Of a stretch of 64,000 nucleotides of DNA, positions 35,957-47,016 are shown piece by piece (position 1 is the first letter of the stretch; each line of letters opens with the position of its first letter). The position numbers and the translations under genes are program-made. Below the pieces are notes generated by a model. The model was not told the DNA's origin. It worked only from the letters and a program-made list of their open reading frames with translations, and did not search any database. Source of the stretch: Ashinkailepas kermadecensis (lineage: Eukaryota; Arthropoda; Thecostraca; Neolepadidae); NCBI GenBank assembly GCA_034440615.1, contig JAOTOM010005142.1, forward strand, positions 638,501-702,500, written 5' to 3'.

Positions 35957-36118
35957 TCGGGGCGTCGGTAACACAGTGGTTAAGCTGAGCGTCTGGCACG
36001 CCAGAGTTACGGGGTTCGATTCCCCGTGATGCCCGCCCTTCCTGTCAGGGTGAGAGGCAGGCGACGCCATATGGCCTCAGCTGCTGAGTGCGTCGTAAAG
36101 CCACAATCCAATCAATCC
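35957..36118 (+). mobile_element. tRNA-Gly-like SINE (copy A), apparently full length
   Basis: The head at 35961 (GGCGTCGGTAACACAGTGGT) reads like a tRNA-Gly gene. It has an A-box-like TGGTTAAGCTG (about 35977-35987), a loop CTGGCACGC where tRNA-Gly(GCC) has CTGCCACGC, and a B box GGGTTCGATTCC (about 36012-36023). GGCGTCG can pair with TGATGCC as an acceptor stem, with wobbles. A non-tRNA body follows, ending in CGTCGTAAAGCCAC and (CAAT)n-like sequence. CTACCGCGGCT occurs immediately left (35946-35956) and right (36118-36128), consistent with a target-site duplication, although related CTACYGCRGCT strings also occur nearby. Pol III promoter boxes look usable. Confidence 0.88.
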
Positions 36119-36128
36119 TACCGCGGCT

Positions 36129-36663
36129 GCAGACAGAACCGAACACACCCTCCACACCCAGCCTACCCAACTGCAGCCTATTCGCCAGCTAGGCGAACCT
36201 GCCTCAACCCTCAGGCTGGAGTCCGCCTGACGTCCGGCTGTTGAGTTCGCACTAGCCACCGCCAGTTTCCGGCGGTGGGCGGATGGTCACGCAGCTAGGA
36301 CGCCGACCGGGGAGCGTGGCGCGTCCCGAATACAAATACGGCAATCCATCGTGTCGACTCCGAGACCCGTTCGCCACGATTGGATTGTGTATAAACTGTA
36401 CAGAAATAATGGAGCCTTCGGCGTCAGACAGATATCGGCGGCAGACGAGGCCGGTCTCTGAACTATATTTATCGCGGCCGGCCGGCACAAAAAATCGTCT
36501 CCCGTTCAAGGATGACGCCGGGGTGCGCGGCCAACGGCGCGCTTCCCGCGGGCGGCGATTGTGGCGCCCTCGCGCGCCACAATTGCTACCCGCTGCCGGC
36601 GCTCGGCTGCCCTTTTAATCAATACAGGGCTGGTGGCCTCAATCGGCCGCCGTCCTGTGCCGG
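36129..36663. other. GC-rich unassigned spacer
   Basis: No gene is recognised. Overlapping GC-rich frames lack domains. Confidence 0.45.
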
Positions 36664-37225
36664 CACAAAAGCTGTCTCCCAGGCCGCCTCTGGTGAACCG
36701 CCGGCTGTCGCCCAGGCCGCCTCTGGTGAACCGCCGGCTGTCGCCCAGGCCGCCTCTGGTGAACCGCCGGCTGTCGCCCAGGCCGCCTCTGGTGAACCGC
36801 CGGCTGTCGCCCAGGCCGCCTCTGGTGAACCGCCGGCTGTCGCCTTGGACACCTCTAGGATAACGCCGGCTGTGGAGCCTGTCGCCGGTTGTCGCTCAGG
36901 TCACATCTAGGGAAGCGCCGGCTGTTGCCCAGGCCGCCTCTAGGGAAGCGCCGGCTGTTGCCCAGGCCGCCTCTGGGGAAACGCCGGCTGTGGAACCTGC
37001 CGTTTCTGAGGTAACGTCAGCTGTGAAACCTTCTGCCTCTGGGTAAACGCCAGCTGTCGCTCAGACTGCCTCTGGAGCAACGCCAGATGTCGCCTAGGAC
37101 ACCTCTGAGGTAGCGCCGGCTGCCGAACGTGCCGTCCCTGGGGTAACGCCGGCTGTGGAACGTGCCGTCCCTGGGGTAACGCCGGCTGTGGAACGTGCCG
37201 TCCTTGGGGTAACGCCGGCTGCCTA
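36664..37225. repeat. 33-bp minisatellite, homogeneous left, diverged right
   Basis: The left part (about 36680-36845) has five near-identical copies of CCCAGGCCGCCTCTGGTGAA plus CCGCCGGCTGTCG. From 36846 to 37225 the same 33-bp period continues in diverged units such as TGCCGTCCCTGGGGTAACGC. The unit length is divisible by three, so frames stay open on both strands in places. Confidence 0.95.
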
Positions 37226-37963
37226 GTGTGTCCAGATCGTGTCCGGCGCTGGGATAAGTGAAGGCCACGGGGACTCACCGCGCGGGTCAGACCTCCAACC
37301 AGAATCCCCGATCGAATACTACTGAGTGAACCTGACGGCTTCGCGGTAGCTCCCGTCAAACCCACTGAGTACCCTGGATGAGGAGGGAGATGTATTGAGA
37401 GTGATGTCAAACATAATTTTCCCTTAAAAATACCTAAAAATGCATGCCTCCCAATCTCGATCTTCTTTAGAACGGTGGAATGCATGCAATACACAATTGG
37501 AGTGAAAATGCATAAAAGTCTTAATCAAGTTTCTATTTCATTTATTTTAATACATATGACATGTACGAAAGTTTATGACTCGATAAAATAATTATTCCTC
37601 CCAAACAAACTTATGCTCCTCTTAATCCGCACCTGCTACTGAGTAGATTCAATTTGGCACTAAGAGGGGTCTGCAGCGTCCACTCAAGAGTTCCTGAACA
37701 AATACCGCGGCAAATAGAATCGGCAGACTGTGGAATACCGCGGCTGATGGAAATCGCCAACTATAGAATACCGCTGCAGGTACAATTGGCCCATTCCGAC
37801 CAGTGCCACTTAGCGACGATTAGGCACATGTTCTGGCTGAAATGGAGGATCGTTCGGCCGCTCGTGCTGTGTGGCTTGCCACGCACTCATATGGTGAGTG
37901 CGTGGCTGAGATTTTTGGGAGCGTCAGCTGTCTCAGCGACATTGCGCCCACTCTATACAGTGA
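37226..37963. other. Unassigned spacer
   Basis: No gene, array or mobile element is recognised. Confidence 0.45.
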
Positions 37964-38048
37964 GGTGAGCCGTGGTGACCAGAGTCGTCAGAGGTGAGCC
38001 GTGGTGACCAGAGTCGTCAGAGGTGAGCTGTATTGACCAGAGTCGTCC
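37964..38048. repeat. 29-bp tandem repeat, 3 copies
   Basis: Units read GTGAGCCGTGGTGACCAGAG then TCGTCAGAG; the third has TGTATT for CGTGGT. Confidence 0.9.
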
Positions 38049-38447
38049 CGTGGCCAGAGTCCCGTGGCCATTGGCGTTTGGCCCATTTCCTCACGACTAT
38101 CGTGGCGATACCGGCCACCACAGCTCTACTGATCAGATCCACAATTACCTCGTTGCCCTAAGAGTGCATTAAAATGCGTCACTTCTATGCATTGATATCC
38201 GGATGCCGCAAAATGTCCAGCATTAAGACATGGTCGTAGGAATTAGCTTTCAGTTAGATGTAAGCCACTTCGTCATTGCTATCCGTGCTGAGGCGACATT
38301 GCTAATGCTACAGTTCTTCAAACGTTGATAGCAACTAATCCTCCCCATCCCAATCCCACTGTACTTTACTGAGCGAATTCACGTCAGCATATATGTCTAA
38401 GCAAGCATAAGTTCTTAAATGTGCAATTGGATGTGAGATGATCAAGC
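38049..38447. other. Unassigned spacer
   Basis: Nothing recognisable apart from mixed-composition sequence. Confidence 0.4.
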
Positions 38448-38780
38448 ATAACGCCTGCAAGTGATCAGATCTGAAGATCAGATCAGATCTGAAGATCAGA
38501 TCAGATCCGGCATCTGAGGGTGATCACGTCTGGCGACTGAAAATCGCCAAATCTGTTGACTGCTGGTGATCATACGTGGTGGCTGGTGGTAATCAGGTCT
38601 GGAGAATGACAGTGATCATGTCTGGTGACTGAGGATCAGGTCCAGTGACTGATGATGATCAGGTCTGGCTCATCGTGGTGATGAGGTCTGGCGCCTGATG
38701 TTGATCAGGTCTAGTGACTGGTAGTGATCAGATGTGATGACTGGCGTTGATGAGATCTGTGGACTGGTAGTGATCAGGCC
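38448..38780. repeat. Degenerate GATCAGGTCTGGTGACTG-type repeat
   Basis: About a dozen loose copies of TGATCAGGTCTGGTGACTGA-like units, with a short AGATCAGATCAGATCTGA cluster at 38460-38515. Spacing is irregular, so the array is old. Confidence 0.8.
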
Positions 38781-38836
38781 TGCCCTGTTTACCAAACAGA
38801 ATCATGTTGGCTGTGATTGCGATTGCGCTTCGATGT

Positions 38837-39058
38837 GCGTTGAGATAGTGATGTGTGGCATGTGCTTGTGTGATATATGACAATCGGCAGAGGACGACCA
38901 ATGTCACATAGCGTTGAGATAGTGATGTGTGGCATGTGCTTGTGTGATATATGACAATCGGCAGAGGACGACCAATGTCACATAGCGTTGAGATAGTGAT
39001 GTGTGGCATGTGCTTGTGTGATATATGACAATCGGCAGAAGACGACCAATGTCACATA
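38837..39058. repeat. 74-bp tandem repeat, 3 copies
   Basis: GCGTTGAGATAGTGATGTGT starts at 38837, 38911 and 38985. The units are nearly identical; the third has GAAGACG for GAGGACG. Confidence 0.97.
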
Positions 39059-39069
39059 GCACTTGATGA

Positions 39070-39318
39070 ATAGTTCTATGAGAGTCATGGATGCCAATAG
39101 TTCTATGAGAGTCATGGATGCCAATCAATAGTTCTATGAGAGTCATGGATGCCAATAGTTATATGAGAGTCATGGATGCCAATAGTTCTATGAGAGTCAT
39201 GGATGCCAATAGTTCTATGAGAGTCATGGATGCCAATAGTTCTATGAGAGTCATGGATGCCAATAGTTCTATGAGAGTCATGGATGCCAATAGTTCTATG
39301 AGAGTCATGGATGCCAGT
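39070..39318. repeat. 27-bp tandem repeat, 9 copies
   Basis: Units read TAGTTCTATGAGAGTCATGG then ATGCCAA. One unit has GTTATATG, and a 4-bp AATC insertion sits at about 39122. Confidence 0.97.
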
Positions 39319-39423
39319 TAACATCCGCGACATTGCCATGTCGCTCGTAAGCCAACAACTGACTGACCCCGGCTCTCAGTCTCGGGCTCCAGTCCCAGGG
39401 CCCAGTCCTACCGGGGCACACCC

Positions 39424-39425
39424 AA

Positions 39426-39456
<31 letters not shown>

Positions 39457-39461
39457 CACAC

Positions 39462-39502
<41 letters not shown>
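39424..39502. repeat. Compound (CA)n/(TA)n microsatellite
   Basis: Alternating CA, TATA, CA, TATATA and CA tracts occupy about 80 bp. Confidence 0.95.
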
Positions 39503-39528
39503 GTGATCGGTCCTGGTCACACGCCATG

Positions 39529-39872
39529 GTGACCAGTCCTGGTCCCACGCCACGGTGACCAGACATGGTCCCACGCCACGGTGACCAGTCCTGGTCCCAC
39601 GCCACGGTGACCAGACCTGGTCCCACGCCACGGTGACCAGACCTGGTCCCACGCCACGGTTACCAGACCTGGTCCCACGCCACGGTGACCAGACCTGGTC
39701 CCACGCCACGGTGACCAGACCTGGTCCAACGCCACGGTGACCAGACCTGGTCCCACGGCACGGTGACCAGACCTGGTCCCATGCCACGGCTACCGGTCCT
39801 GGTCCCACGCCACGGTGACCAGACCTGGTCCCACGCCACGGTGACCAGACCTGGTCCCACGCCACGGTGACC
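39529..39872. repeat. 26-bp minisatellite, about 13 copies
   Basis: Units read TGACCAGACCTGGTCCCACG then CCACGG. Most variation is CAGACC, CAGTCC or CAGACA. The core CCAGACCTGG is a near-palindrome. Confidence 0.96.
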
Positions 39873-40083
39873 AGTCCTGTGTTGGTCTGGTGGTCTGGCT
39901 GCAGGTGGCCGGCGGCTGATAATACTGCGCTGTCCTGTGTCGGTCAGGTGGTCTGGCTGCAGGTGGCCGGCGGCTGATAATACTGCGCTGTCCTGTGTCG
40001 GTCAGGTGGTCTGGCTGCAGGTGGCCGGCGGCTGATAATACTGCGCTGTCCTGTGTCGGTCTGGTGGTCTGCCGCAGGTGGCC
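39873..40083. repeat. 58-bp tandem repeat, about 3.5 copies
   Basis: Units contain TGTCGGTCAGGTGGTCTGGC, TGCAGGTGGCCGGCGGCTGA and TAATACTGCGCTGTCC. The array abuts the 26-bp array directly. Confidence 0.95.
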
Positions 40084-41947
40084 GGCTACCTTGTTGTTGT
40101 CGCTGCCCGACTGGCGGTGCTGGCCGGCGGTGTCGCCGCTCGACCCGAGGCTCTGTGTAATCGCACGCCGCCCCTCGCCACCCTGCCCGGTGAGCACGGC
40201 TGGTCTAGTCCGCTCGCCGGTGCCGCGCTGTCGGCTGGATGGGAAAAAGTCGGCTTAGTGCACTGGCCGTGCCCGCGAGTCGCGGCTGCTTGGCGTCCGT
40301 TATTTCAATATCGCAGCGCGCCAGCATGCTCTGAACCTCACTGACCTGACGAATGGCTCTCACTTACGGACGGCCAAGGAAGAGTTTGAAAACAATGGGC
40401 GCCGTTGCTCTCCATTCGCTACACTTGTGACGCACCTCAATCAGTCCGGCTGATGGGATCACCCTCGTGATGAGGGTCCATCAGTCAAGGCGACGTAGCC
40501 CATCAGACTCGTGCATGGCAGCGTAGTGTTTAGCTTCACTTTGGCTTTGACTTCAGCTTCGTCTCTGGCTTTGGGATTCCTGGCCGAGCGTGTGTTCCCG
40601 AACGATTTAGGTTCGGGGAATATCAGTGGATGAATTGCTCGTCATAGCTACTCTTGGGAACTTGTCCACCGTTACAGACTGCCCGAAACCTGTGCTTCCG
40701 AGTCCTGGCACTAGAAGCTTTGCTGGTCTTCATCCTGGAGCCTTATCAGACGGCTTCGTGTGACTCAGGAATGTAAAATTTCGTTTCGTCACCTGACGAT
40801 CTCTCCCCAGTAACCAATGTAGTTTTCCAGTGCAGCACGGTGTGTGGCGGCCAAGCGGCATATATTCTGGTGTCTGACCAGGACAGGTGGCTCTCACTAG
40901 GGGAAACTAACTGCCGACCAGGGCAGGTGGCTCTCACCAGGTGAAGCTAACTGCCGACCAGGGCAGGTGGCTCTCACCAGGGGACGCTAACTGCACCACT
41001 ACTTCGCGTTGCACAAAAGTGAGTCTGCACGGATTAATCCTGACCTGCACACGGCATTTTGTCACCTTCCTCGGTGCAGGTCAATTGGTGCGACCTCTTG
41101 GCGTTTTCGAACTGAGCGCGCTGGCGACATAAAACGAACACCAGTCTGCGGCACATGACAATAATTCGTGATTGATTTCATGTTCTTTGCTTGGGGCTAC
41201 TGGTTGACCTTTCGCGTCAGTATAAAGGTCGGATGTTCGCAGAAACCACAACGGTTGAATAATGATGTAATCATGTCCTGTGTCAAACCAGTAGCAGATG
41301 CGCTCTTGAAATGTTCAGTATGTTACAGCATGTATGTTATGTGTTCAGCATGTTATCCTGGGAGAGTAAGAATGTGTGATTTGTAACATTTCCATCCGTA
41401 GCTCCAATGTCAGTAATGCCCGATGGCACGTAGGCACGACACGTCTTATACGAAGGGGAAAAGATTAACGCCAAGATTAGCTTCACCGTTTGCATTAATC
41501 CCAGAGTAAATCTTAAGTGGAAAGGTCATCTTGGGTCAAGCTGAGTCATGATCCTATACGATTTTGGAAAGTTTAATGATCTTCACAAGCAGGTTAGCTG
41601 AGTTAATCACCCTGCCACACCCGATGTTCATTTCGGACAATAAACGAGGTTAATTGCCGGTATTTCGCAGCTTCGGCGAGAAGCGGTTTGTCATGTCCCT
41701 TCTTATGACGTCATAGCTCAGTGACCTGACATGATATTTTTCTTGTGATCTTGTGACCAGGAGGCGAACCTTGTGACCTCGCCTCCAGCTGGACTGATAC
41801 CCAGTTGTCATTGTCCAATCTTGGCAACCCTGTGACCTCGCCTCCAGCTGGACGCACTCCACAGCCTTCGCTCTGTGAGTCAGGCCCTATCAGCTGATCA
41901 GCTGACTCGCTACACTGGCCACGCGGTGTTATGATGTCCATCTGCTG
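40084..41947. other. Unassigned spacer with a 40-bp repeat
   Basis: Positions about 40875-40992 hold three copies of a 40-bp unit with GACCAGGGCAGGTGGCTCTC and CTAACTGCC. About 41640-41750 shares CCCTTCTTATGACGTCATA and GTGACCTGACATG with the dispersed repeat near 46850. No gene is recognised. Confidence 0.55.
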
Positions 41948-42066
41948 CTGCACCGGGCGCCGCTCCACCGGGCGCTGCACCGGGCGCTGCACCAAGCGCT
42001 GCGCCGGGCGCTGCACCGGGCGCTGCACCAGGCGCTGCCCGGGCGCTGCGCCGTGCGCTGCACTGT
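41948..42066. repeat. 12-bp GC-rich repeat
   Basis: About ten copies of CTGCACCGGGCG, with CTGCGCCGGGCG and CTGCACCAAGCG variants. Confidence 0.9.
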
Positions 42067-43689
42067 GTGCCGTGCGGGGGGAGCGGGTGAGGCTGGTCTG
42101 GTCCAGTGGCCACACGGGTTGGTCTGTCGGGGTGGCTTGTGGTCGCGGGTGGCCTGTGGTCCAGACGGTGGTGATCGTGCCACCTGTCAGTCCCAGATGA
42201 CCCGTGAAGTCCCTGCAGACAATTTGACGACAATGTTGGTCACAGTTTGTCAAACACGACTGCTGGTATCGTTCCCATAGTTTTAGCCGATCGCACTGCA
42301 GACCAGGGTGTTTGAATACATACATTGTGGTACAGCATTTGCTTTGGATTGCCTGGATGCTGCTATGGTTCTAGGGGATACTTGAACGGTTTTAGTATAT
42401 TTAGCTGCTTAGTTTGATGCAATCTGGTGCAGTAGGGTTCAGTTAGTTGCTTGTCTGGTGCGTCGAGAGCAGTCCTGTTCACTTCACCGCGTCTGGTCCG
42501 GTGAGGCTAGTTCGGTTCAGCTCAGTTCAGTTCAGCTTGGTCTACGTCAGGTTGTCGTAGTCTTCCCACATGCTCATCTGACTGCACGTCACACACAGGA
42601 GGAGACGTGTCGCCGACACGCTCCTCAGCATGCCGGCGACACTCCCAACCAAGAATAGCGTGATCTGTCTTGTTTTCAAGACTCCAATCCACCTTCAACT
42701 TTCGCCCAGAGTTTGCAACTGCAGCAAAAGCCACAACGGCCGTTGCTCAGACCACCACCATTCTCAGGCAGTTGGTCAGCTACGGCATCGGCAGCATCAG
42801 ACTGAGACATGCTGCTTCTCGGTCTTGGAGTGCCCAGCTATTTCGGCTTAGGTAAGTCATTTCCTCCCATTATCAGAACCGCACATCTCTCACATCTCAT
42901 CTTGTCTCATCACATCACATCTCATCACATCTTGGAGAACAAGCAGAGATGTTAGGCAGGTATTAAGTGATGCATGTTGAGCCAATTTAGTTGTCTTAAA
43001 ATATCGGAAATAAAGGTGGTCAAGGTTCTTTTTTCTGATCAACTCGCAAAGCAAGGTTGAACACTTTTTGCAGTTGTCAAATGCGGATTCCGCATTCGGT
43101 TCTGATCCATGAAATGCCGAGATTTTAAAACTATTTTAGAACACGCTAATAGTTGCCTCATTAGGGTTATTGATGGGTGAGCAAGCCCATCTACCTGTCG
43201 ACGGTCACCACGTGTAATCAGTTCGTGCTGTTTGCGTTGGCTGGCATGCCGTGCTGCAAGACCATTTGCACATGACATGCAGCACGTACACGGGCGGCAT
43301 CACTATATCATTCAGCTGAGTCTGAGCGGCCGTCCTCTGGCAGCCAGCTGACATCTGCGTCGGGCGTCAGTGTAACAAGGACACCGCTGATGTGGTTGGA
43401 TGTGTTGTGATGTGTGTGTGATGCGATGTGGTTGGCTAAATCATTGTTCCCCATATTGAACAGGAGGGGTTGAGCTCTGATCCCTGAGAGTCCAGATTTT
43501 TTTTTTCAACTGAGATAGCGTCTTGCCAATTTCTACTCTCTGTATGTGACCTTCAAGTATTTTTTTCAACACAATTTTAGTTCGAATTCTTGCTGGGGTG
43601 GCTTTATCAAGCAGGATTATATTGCTAAGCAGAATTTATTGCGTGAACCCTGGCCCCACCACCCACTCAATGAATTCCAGTTCAACGGC
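42067..43689. other. Unassigned spacer
   Basis: A CATCTCATCACATCT low-complexity patch lies at about 42885-42935, and a short TTCAGTTCAG patch near 42518-42535. No gene is recognised. Confidence 0.45.
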
Positions 43690-43890
43690 ATAATTATGAC
43701 CAAGGTTTTAATGTGCCGTCAATGCGTCGACACGGCCGCCCCGGTCCATGACTTTGTCGGGCCAGTTGCCAACTGATCCTCCCAGCCGGGGATCAGTTGT
43801 CTCACTGGGAGCGCGTGAAGCGACTCGAACCCTATCTTGTCATGATAAGAGAGACCAGTGCTTGCAAGCGCTCTAACCAACCAAGATTTG
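43690..43890 (-). mobile_element. Probable second tRNA-derived SINE family
   Basis: On the minus strand the head reads TTGGTTGGTTAGAGCGCTTG (about 43884-43865), an A-box-like segment. About 36 bp later comes GGGTTCGAGTCGC (about 43832-43820), a good B box. The region between is too long and unstructured for a working tRNA. A non-tRNA body follows and ends near GACGGCACATTAAAACC (about 43720-43704). I see no clear target-site duplication, so the ends are approximate. A tRNA pseudogene is the alternative. Confidence 0.55.
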
Positions 43891-44478
43891 GAAGCCATCT
43901 GATAGGAATTTGGAGCCGCTGTAATTTTGTTTAAATGTGTCATGTTTGATTACGTCAAGCAGCGACTAAGCCGATTATAACTAAAATAGTGATTTCATAC
44001 TCACCCACCTCCCCCCGAAAAAAAATCGTCCTTGGCAGCAATGAACAGAGGCGCTCCCCGCTCCCTCTTAGCAATCACAAATACACTAGATGAGGAAAGA
44101 CAGTCCGCCCCCGGTAATGAGCGCCGTACTGGGACAGTCATGCTCCTGAAAACCATGCTATTATGACTTAAGAGAAGACAATGATGAAGAATTGCGGTGA
44201 GCCGAGCGTATGATATTTTCTCTGGAAGGACTGCAAATTATTTGGGCAGCAACAATCTGTCGGAAGTTTGACGAGATTGAAGAATTGTTCTCCTTGTACA
44301 AGATAATAATAACCACACTCTTCCAGTTTGATCACACTGCTTCACTCATGACGTTGACGTTGATGATACGGATCAAGACGGGGCCAATGGTGGTAAGGCA
44401 GTGCGCTATTTTTTTAGAGATATACCACACATATGGATGTTTTTGTTGGTAGGTGAGAACAGGACCCGTTCAAGTAGA
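43891..44478. other. Unassigned spacer
   Basis: No gene, array or mobile element is recognised. Confidence 0.4.
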
Positions 44479-44973
44479 GCCGAGCTGTGGTGTGAGATGC
44501 AGTACACCTGTGTCTACCCGAGGCAGCTGTGGTGTGAGATGCAGTACACCTGTGCCTACCCGAGGCAGCTGTGGTGTGAGATGCAGTACACCTGTGTCTA
44601 CCCGAGGCAGCTGTGGTGTGAGATGCAGTACACCGGTATCTACCCGAGGCAGCTGTGGTGTGAGATGCAGTACACCTGTGTCTACCCGAGGCAGCTGTGG
44701 CGTGAGATGCAGTACACCGGTGTCTACCCGAGGCAGCTGTGGTGTGAGATGCAGTACACCGGTGTCTGCCCGAGGCAGCTGTGGTGTGAGATGCAGTACA
44801 CCCTGTGTCTACCCGAGGCAGTTGTGGTGTGAGATGCAGTACACCTGTGTCTACCCGAGGAAGCTGTGGTGTGAGATGCAGTACACCGGTGTCTACCCGA
44901 GGAAGCTGTGGTGTGAGATGCAGTACACCGGTGTCTACCCGAGGCAGCTGTGGTGTGAGATGCAGTACACCGG
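44479..44973. repeat. 42-bp minisatellite, about 12 copies
   Basis: Units contain GAGGCAGCTGTGGTGTGAGA, TGCAGTACACCTGTGTC and TACCC. CACCTG/CACCGG and CAGCTG/AAGCTG variants are interspersed. A plus frame gives a 14-residue repeat (CEMQYTCVYPRQLW), but one extra C near 44800 shifts it, and the other frames are equally open. I treat it as noncoding. Confidence 0.96.
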
Positions 44974-45082
44974 CGTCCAATGCAGCAAAAGTCAAATAAG
45001 CATTTGGGCCATCAGCTCACATTTTTTTGTAATGCTTTGCAGGCCCAGACTTTGAGGCAATGATAGTTCGAAGATGGCAGTG

Positions 45083-45163
45083 CAATTCAGATGGAGGTGT
45101 GCTATTCAGATGGAGGTGTGCTATTCAGATGGAGGTGTGCTATTCAGATGGAGGTGTGCTATT
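45083..45163. repeat. 19-bp tandem repeat, about 4 copies
   Basis: Units read ATTCAGATGGAGGTGTGCT, essentially identical. Confidence 0.96.
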
Positions 45164-45313
45164 TACGCACTGCAAGATAGCGTCTCTGGAATATTTTCTG
45201 AAGGCACGTTTCACTGCACTATTGAGCTGGTTATGCGGGACAACGCCATTATTACACTTTGCCTCGCTACGCTGCGGAATTAACTGACACATTTAATCGG
45301 CTGCACGTGCAGG

Positions 45314-45372
45314 GGATGGGCCATACATGGGCCATACATGGGTCATACATGGGCCATACATGGGCCATACAC
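45314..45372. repeat. 11-bp tandem repeat, about 5 copies
   Basis: Units read GGGCCATACAT, with one GGTCATACAT. CACGTGCAGGGGATGGGCCAT is present on both sides (about 45304 and 45370), so the repeat sits inside a small duplication. Confidence 0.92.
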
Positions 45373-46172
45373 GTGCAGGGGATGGGCCATGAATTTTCAA
45401 TGGATGCTCGGGCGCATGAGTGTCCAAAATACGGTTCCATTTGCATTGCATGTAGACCGCTTATGGGAATGCTGTTGGGAAACTCCGAACCCACAAATGT
45501 GCCGTTATTCCATGAAAGCATTGAAACTCGATAGCTGTTCCTTTGCATGCTTAGTAGCTGTGTACCTGATTGTTCAGCCGCGGTCATTCGCGATCTTTCG
45601 GGGAAGACGAACACAGGGTCACATTGGAAAGTGAAATCTGGCGAAACTTGCACCCAGCTGATTTTTGTTCGCCAGACCATCCGTGAAGAGTGAGAATGTG
45701 CAGCATGCTATAAGCTACTTTCTGATGACATTTTCCCCAATGATGGTTGAAACACGTTTCACAATCACAGGCACGGAGGAAATGAATGAATCACGAAGTA
45801 CAATTAATCACGGTCCACTTGGCTTTTCGGATATTGCTAACATTTAAGCCTCCTCTCCTTTTGGGTGTCTGTGGATGGCACATATAAATCACTTGCAGTT
45901 AGATCACATCTGGGTAAATTGGATAACGGTTTACTGCATGATCACTTCAATACTGGTGACATCAGGTCATATTATTGACACGAACGGTAAGTATATCCTA
46001 TTCTTGTCGTGATTATGATTCTTAATATGAGTAGATTAGTGCCTTCCTATTCTTAGTTTTAATATTCATAGTAATCGTGTTAGTATTTCCAATATTTTTA
46101 TTCTTCTTATCATCAATGTAATTCGCGTTATTAGTTGTATTATTACTCTTAATATTATTAATTCCGATTACT
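45373..46172. other. AT-rich unassigned spacer
   Basis: About 46000-46170 is AT-rich with TTATTATT-type sequence. No gene is recognised. Confidence 0.45.
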
Positions 46173-47016
46173 TAACCCTCGCCAGTATTCGGCATTTTAC
46201 CACCTTCGGTCGTATAGGGGGGGGTTGGTACGACCCCCCTGGCGATTCAAAACCGTGCATGTTACGAAAACGAACTAAATACGAAAGTGATAGATTTGGC
46301 CGAGGTCTCGCGGTTGGAATTCAGTATGACCTTCTAAGGTCAATGGTTGACCTTCAGGTTAGATCAAGGTCTAAAATTGATTTTTGGGGTTATTTTCCGA
46401 AGAAAATCGTCAGTTATATCGAAACTACTGTCTAAATATGCACGACATGGCCGGAAACATGTTTATTGGGACATTGCGAACATAACGACATGTGACACGA
46501 TGTGATCGGACCAATATGTCATGCACCAAATGAGGTCAAAGCCGTGACCCCAAATATCCAACTTTTTAAGAGTGGTTCCAATTTCGAAGTTTAAAGTTCC
46601 TCAGGGTAAAATGGACGCTGAATTCGAATTCAGCACGAAAATTACCGTAGGTCGCTAAAAAGGTCGAAGGTCAAACGAGGTCAACCGAGGTCACCGATTT
46701 TGGAACATTATTTTTCCAATGGGAACCCATCTGGGCATTGCAAAATTGCATTGCAAAACACATAATACCAGTCGATGTGGCAACAATGTCATGTTTAGGT
46801 GTGATAATCACGTATTTGTTGAAAACTGCTCGGAGGTGCTCCCTTTTATGACCTCATAACTCTGTGACCTGACATGCCCTCCAAAAAAAATTCACCAAAA
46901 GTCGTCAAAGGTTGCCCCAGAGGGTACTGAAAATCTCAGAGCGATCCGTTCATCGGTTTGGAAGGAATACACAAAACCTTAAGGGGGTGGGGGGTTCCAC
47001 CCCCTTGGCGGTTAAC
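46173..47016. mobile_element. Candidate dispersed repeat with G-run/C-run end modules
   Basis: TTAACCCTCGCCAG at 46173 and CTTGGCGGTTAAC at about 47003-47015 bracket about 840 bp rich in AGGTCA-like words. Two similar modules lie in the same orientation: GGGGGGGGTTGGTACGACCC (about 46206) then CCCTGGCGATT, and GGGGGTGGGGGGTTCCACCC (about 46983) then CCTTGGCGGTTAA. Each can fold as a G-run/C-run hairpin. TTAA at both edges would suit a piggyBac-type non-autonomous element, but no proper inverted termini are evident. Confidence 0.4.

Noticed and set aside
35957..36036. A functional tRNA-Gly gene
   Set aside because: The D arm and anticodon arm pair poorly, the loop reads GGC rather than GCC, and the same body sequence follows in copy B, which marks a SINE.
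44401..44832. A Cys-containing 14-residue repeat protein on plus
   Set aside because: The frame is broken by one extra C near 44800, the other frames are equally open, and no signal peptide or conserved flank is visible.
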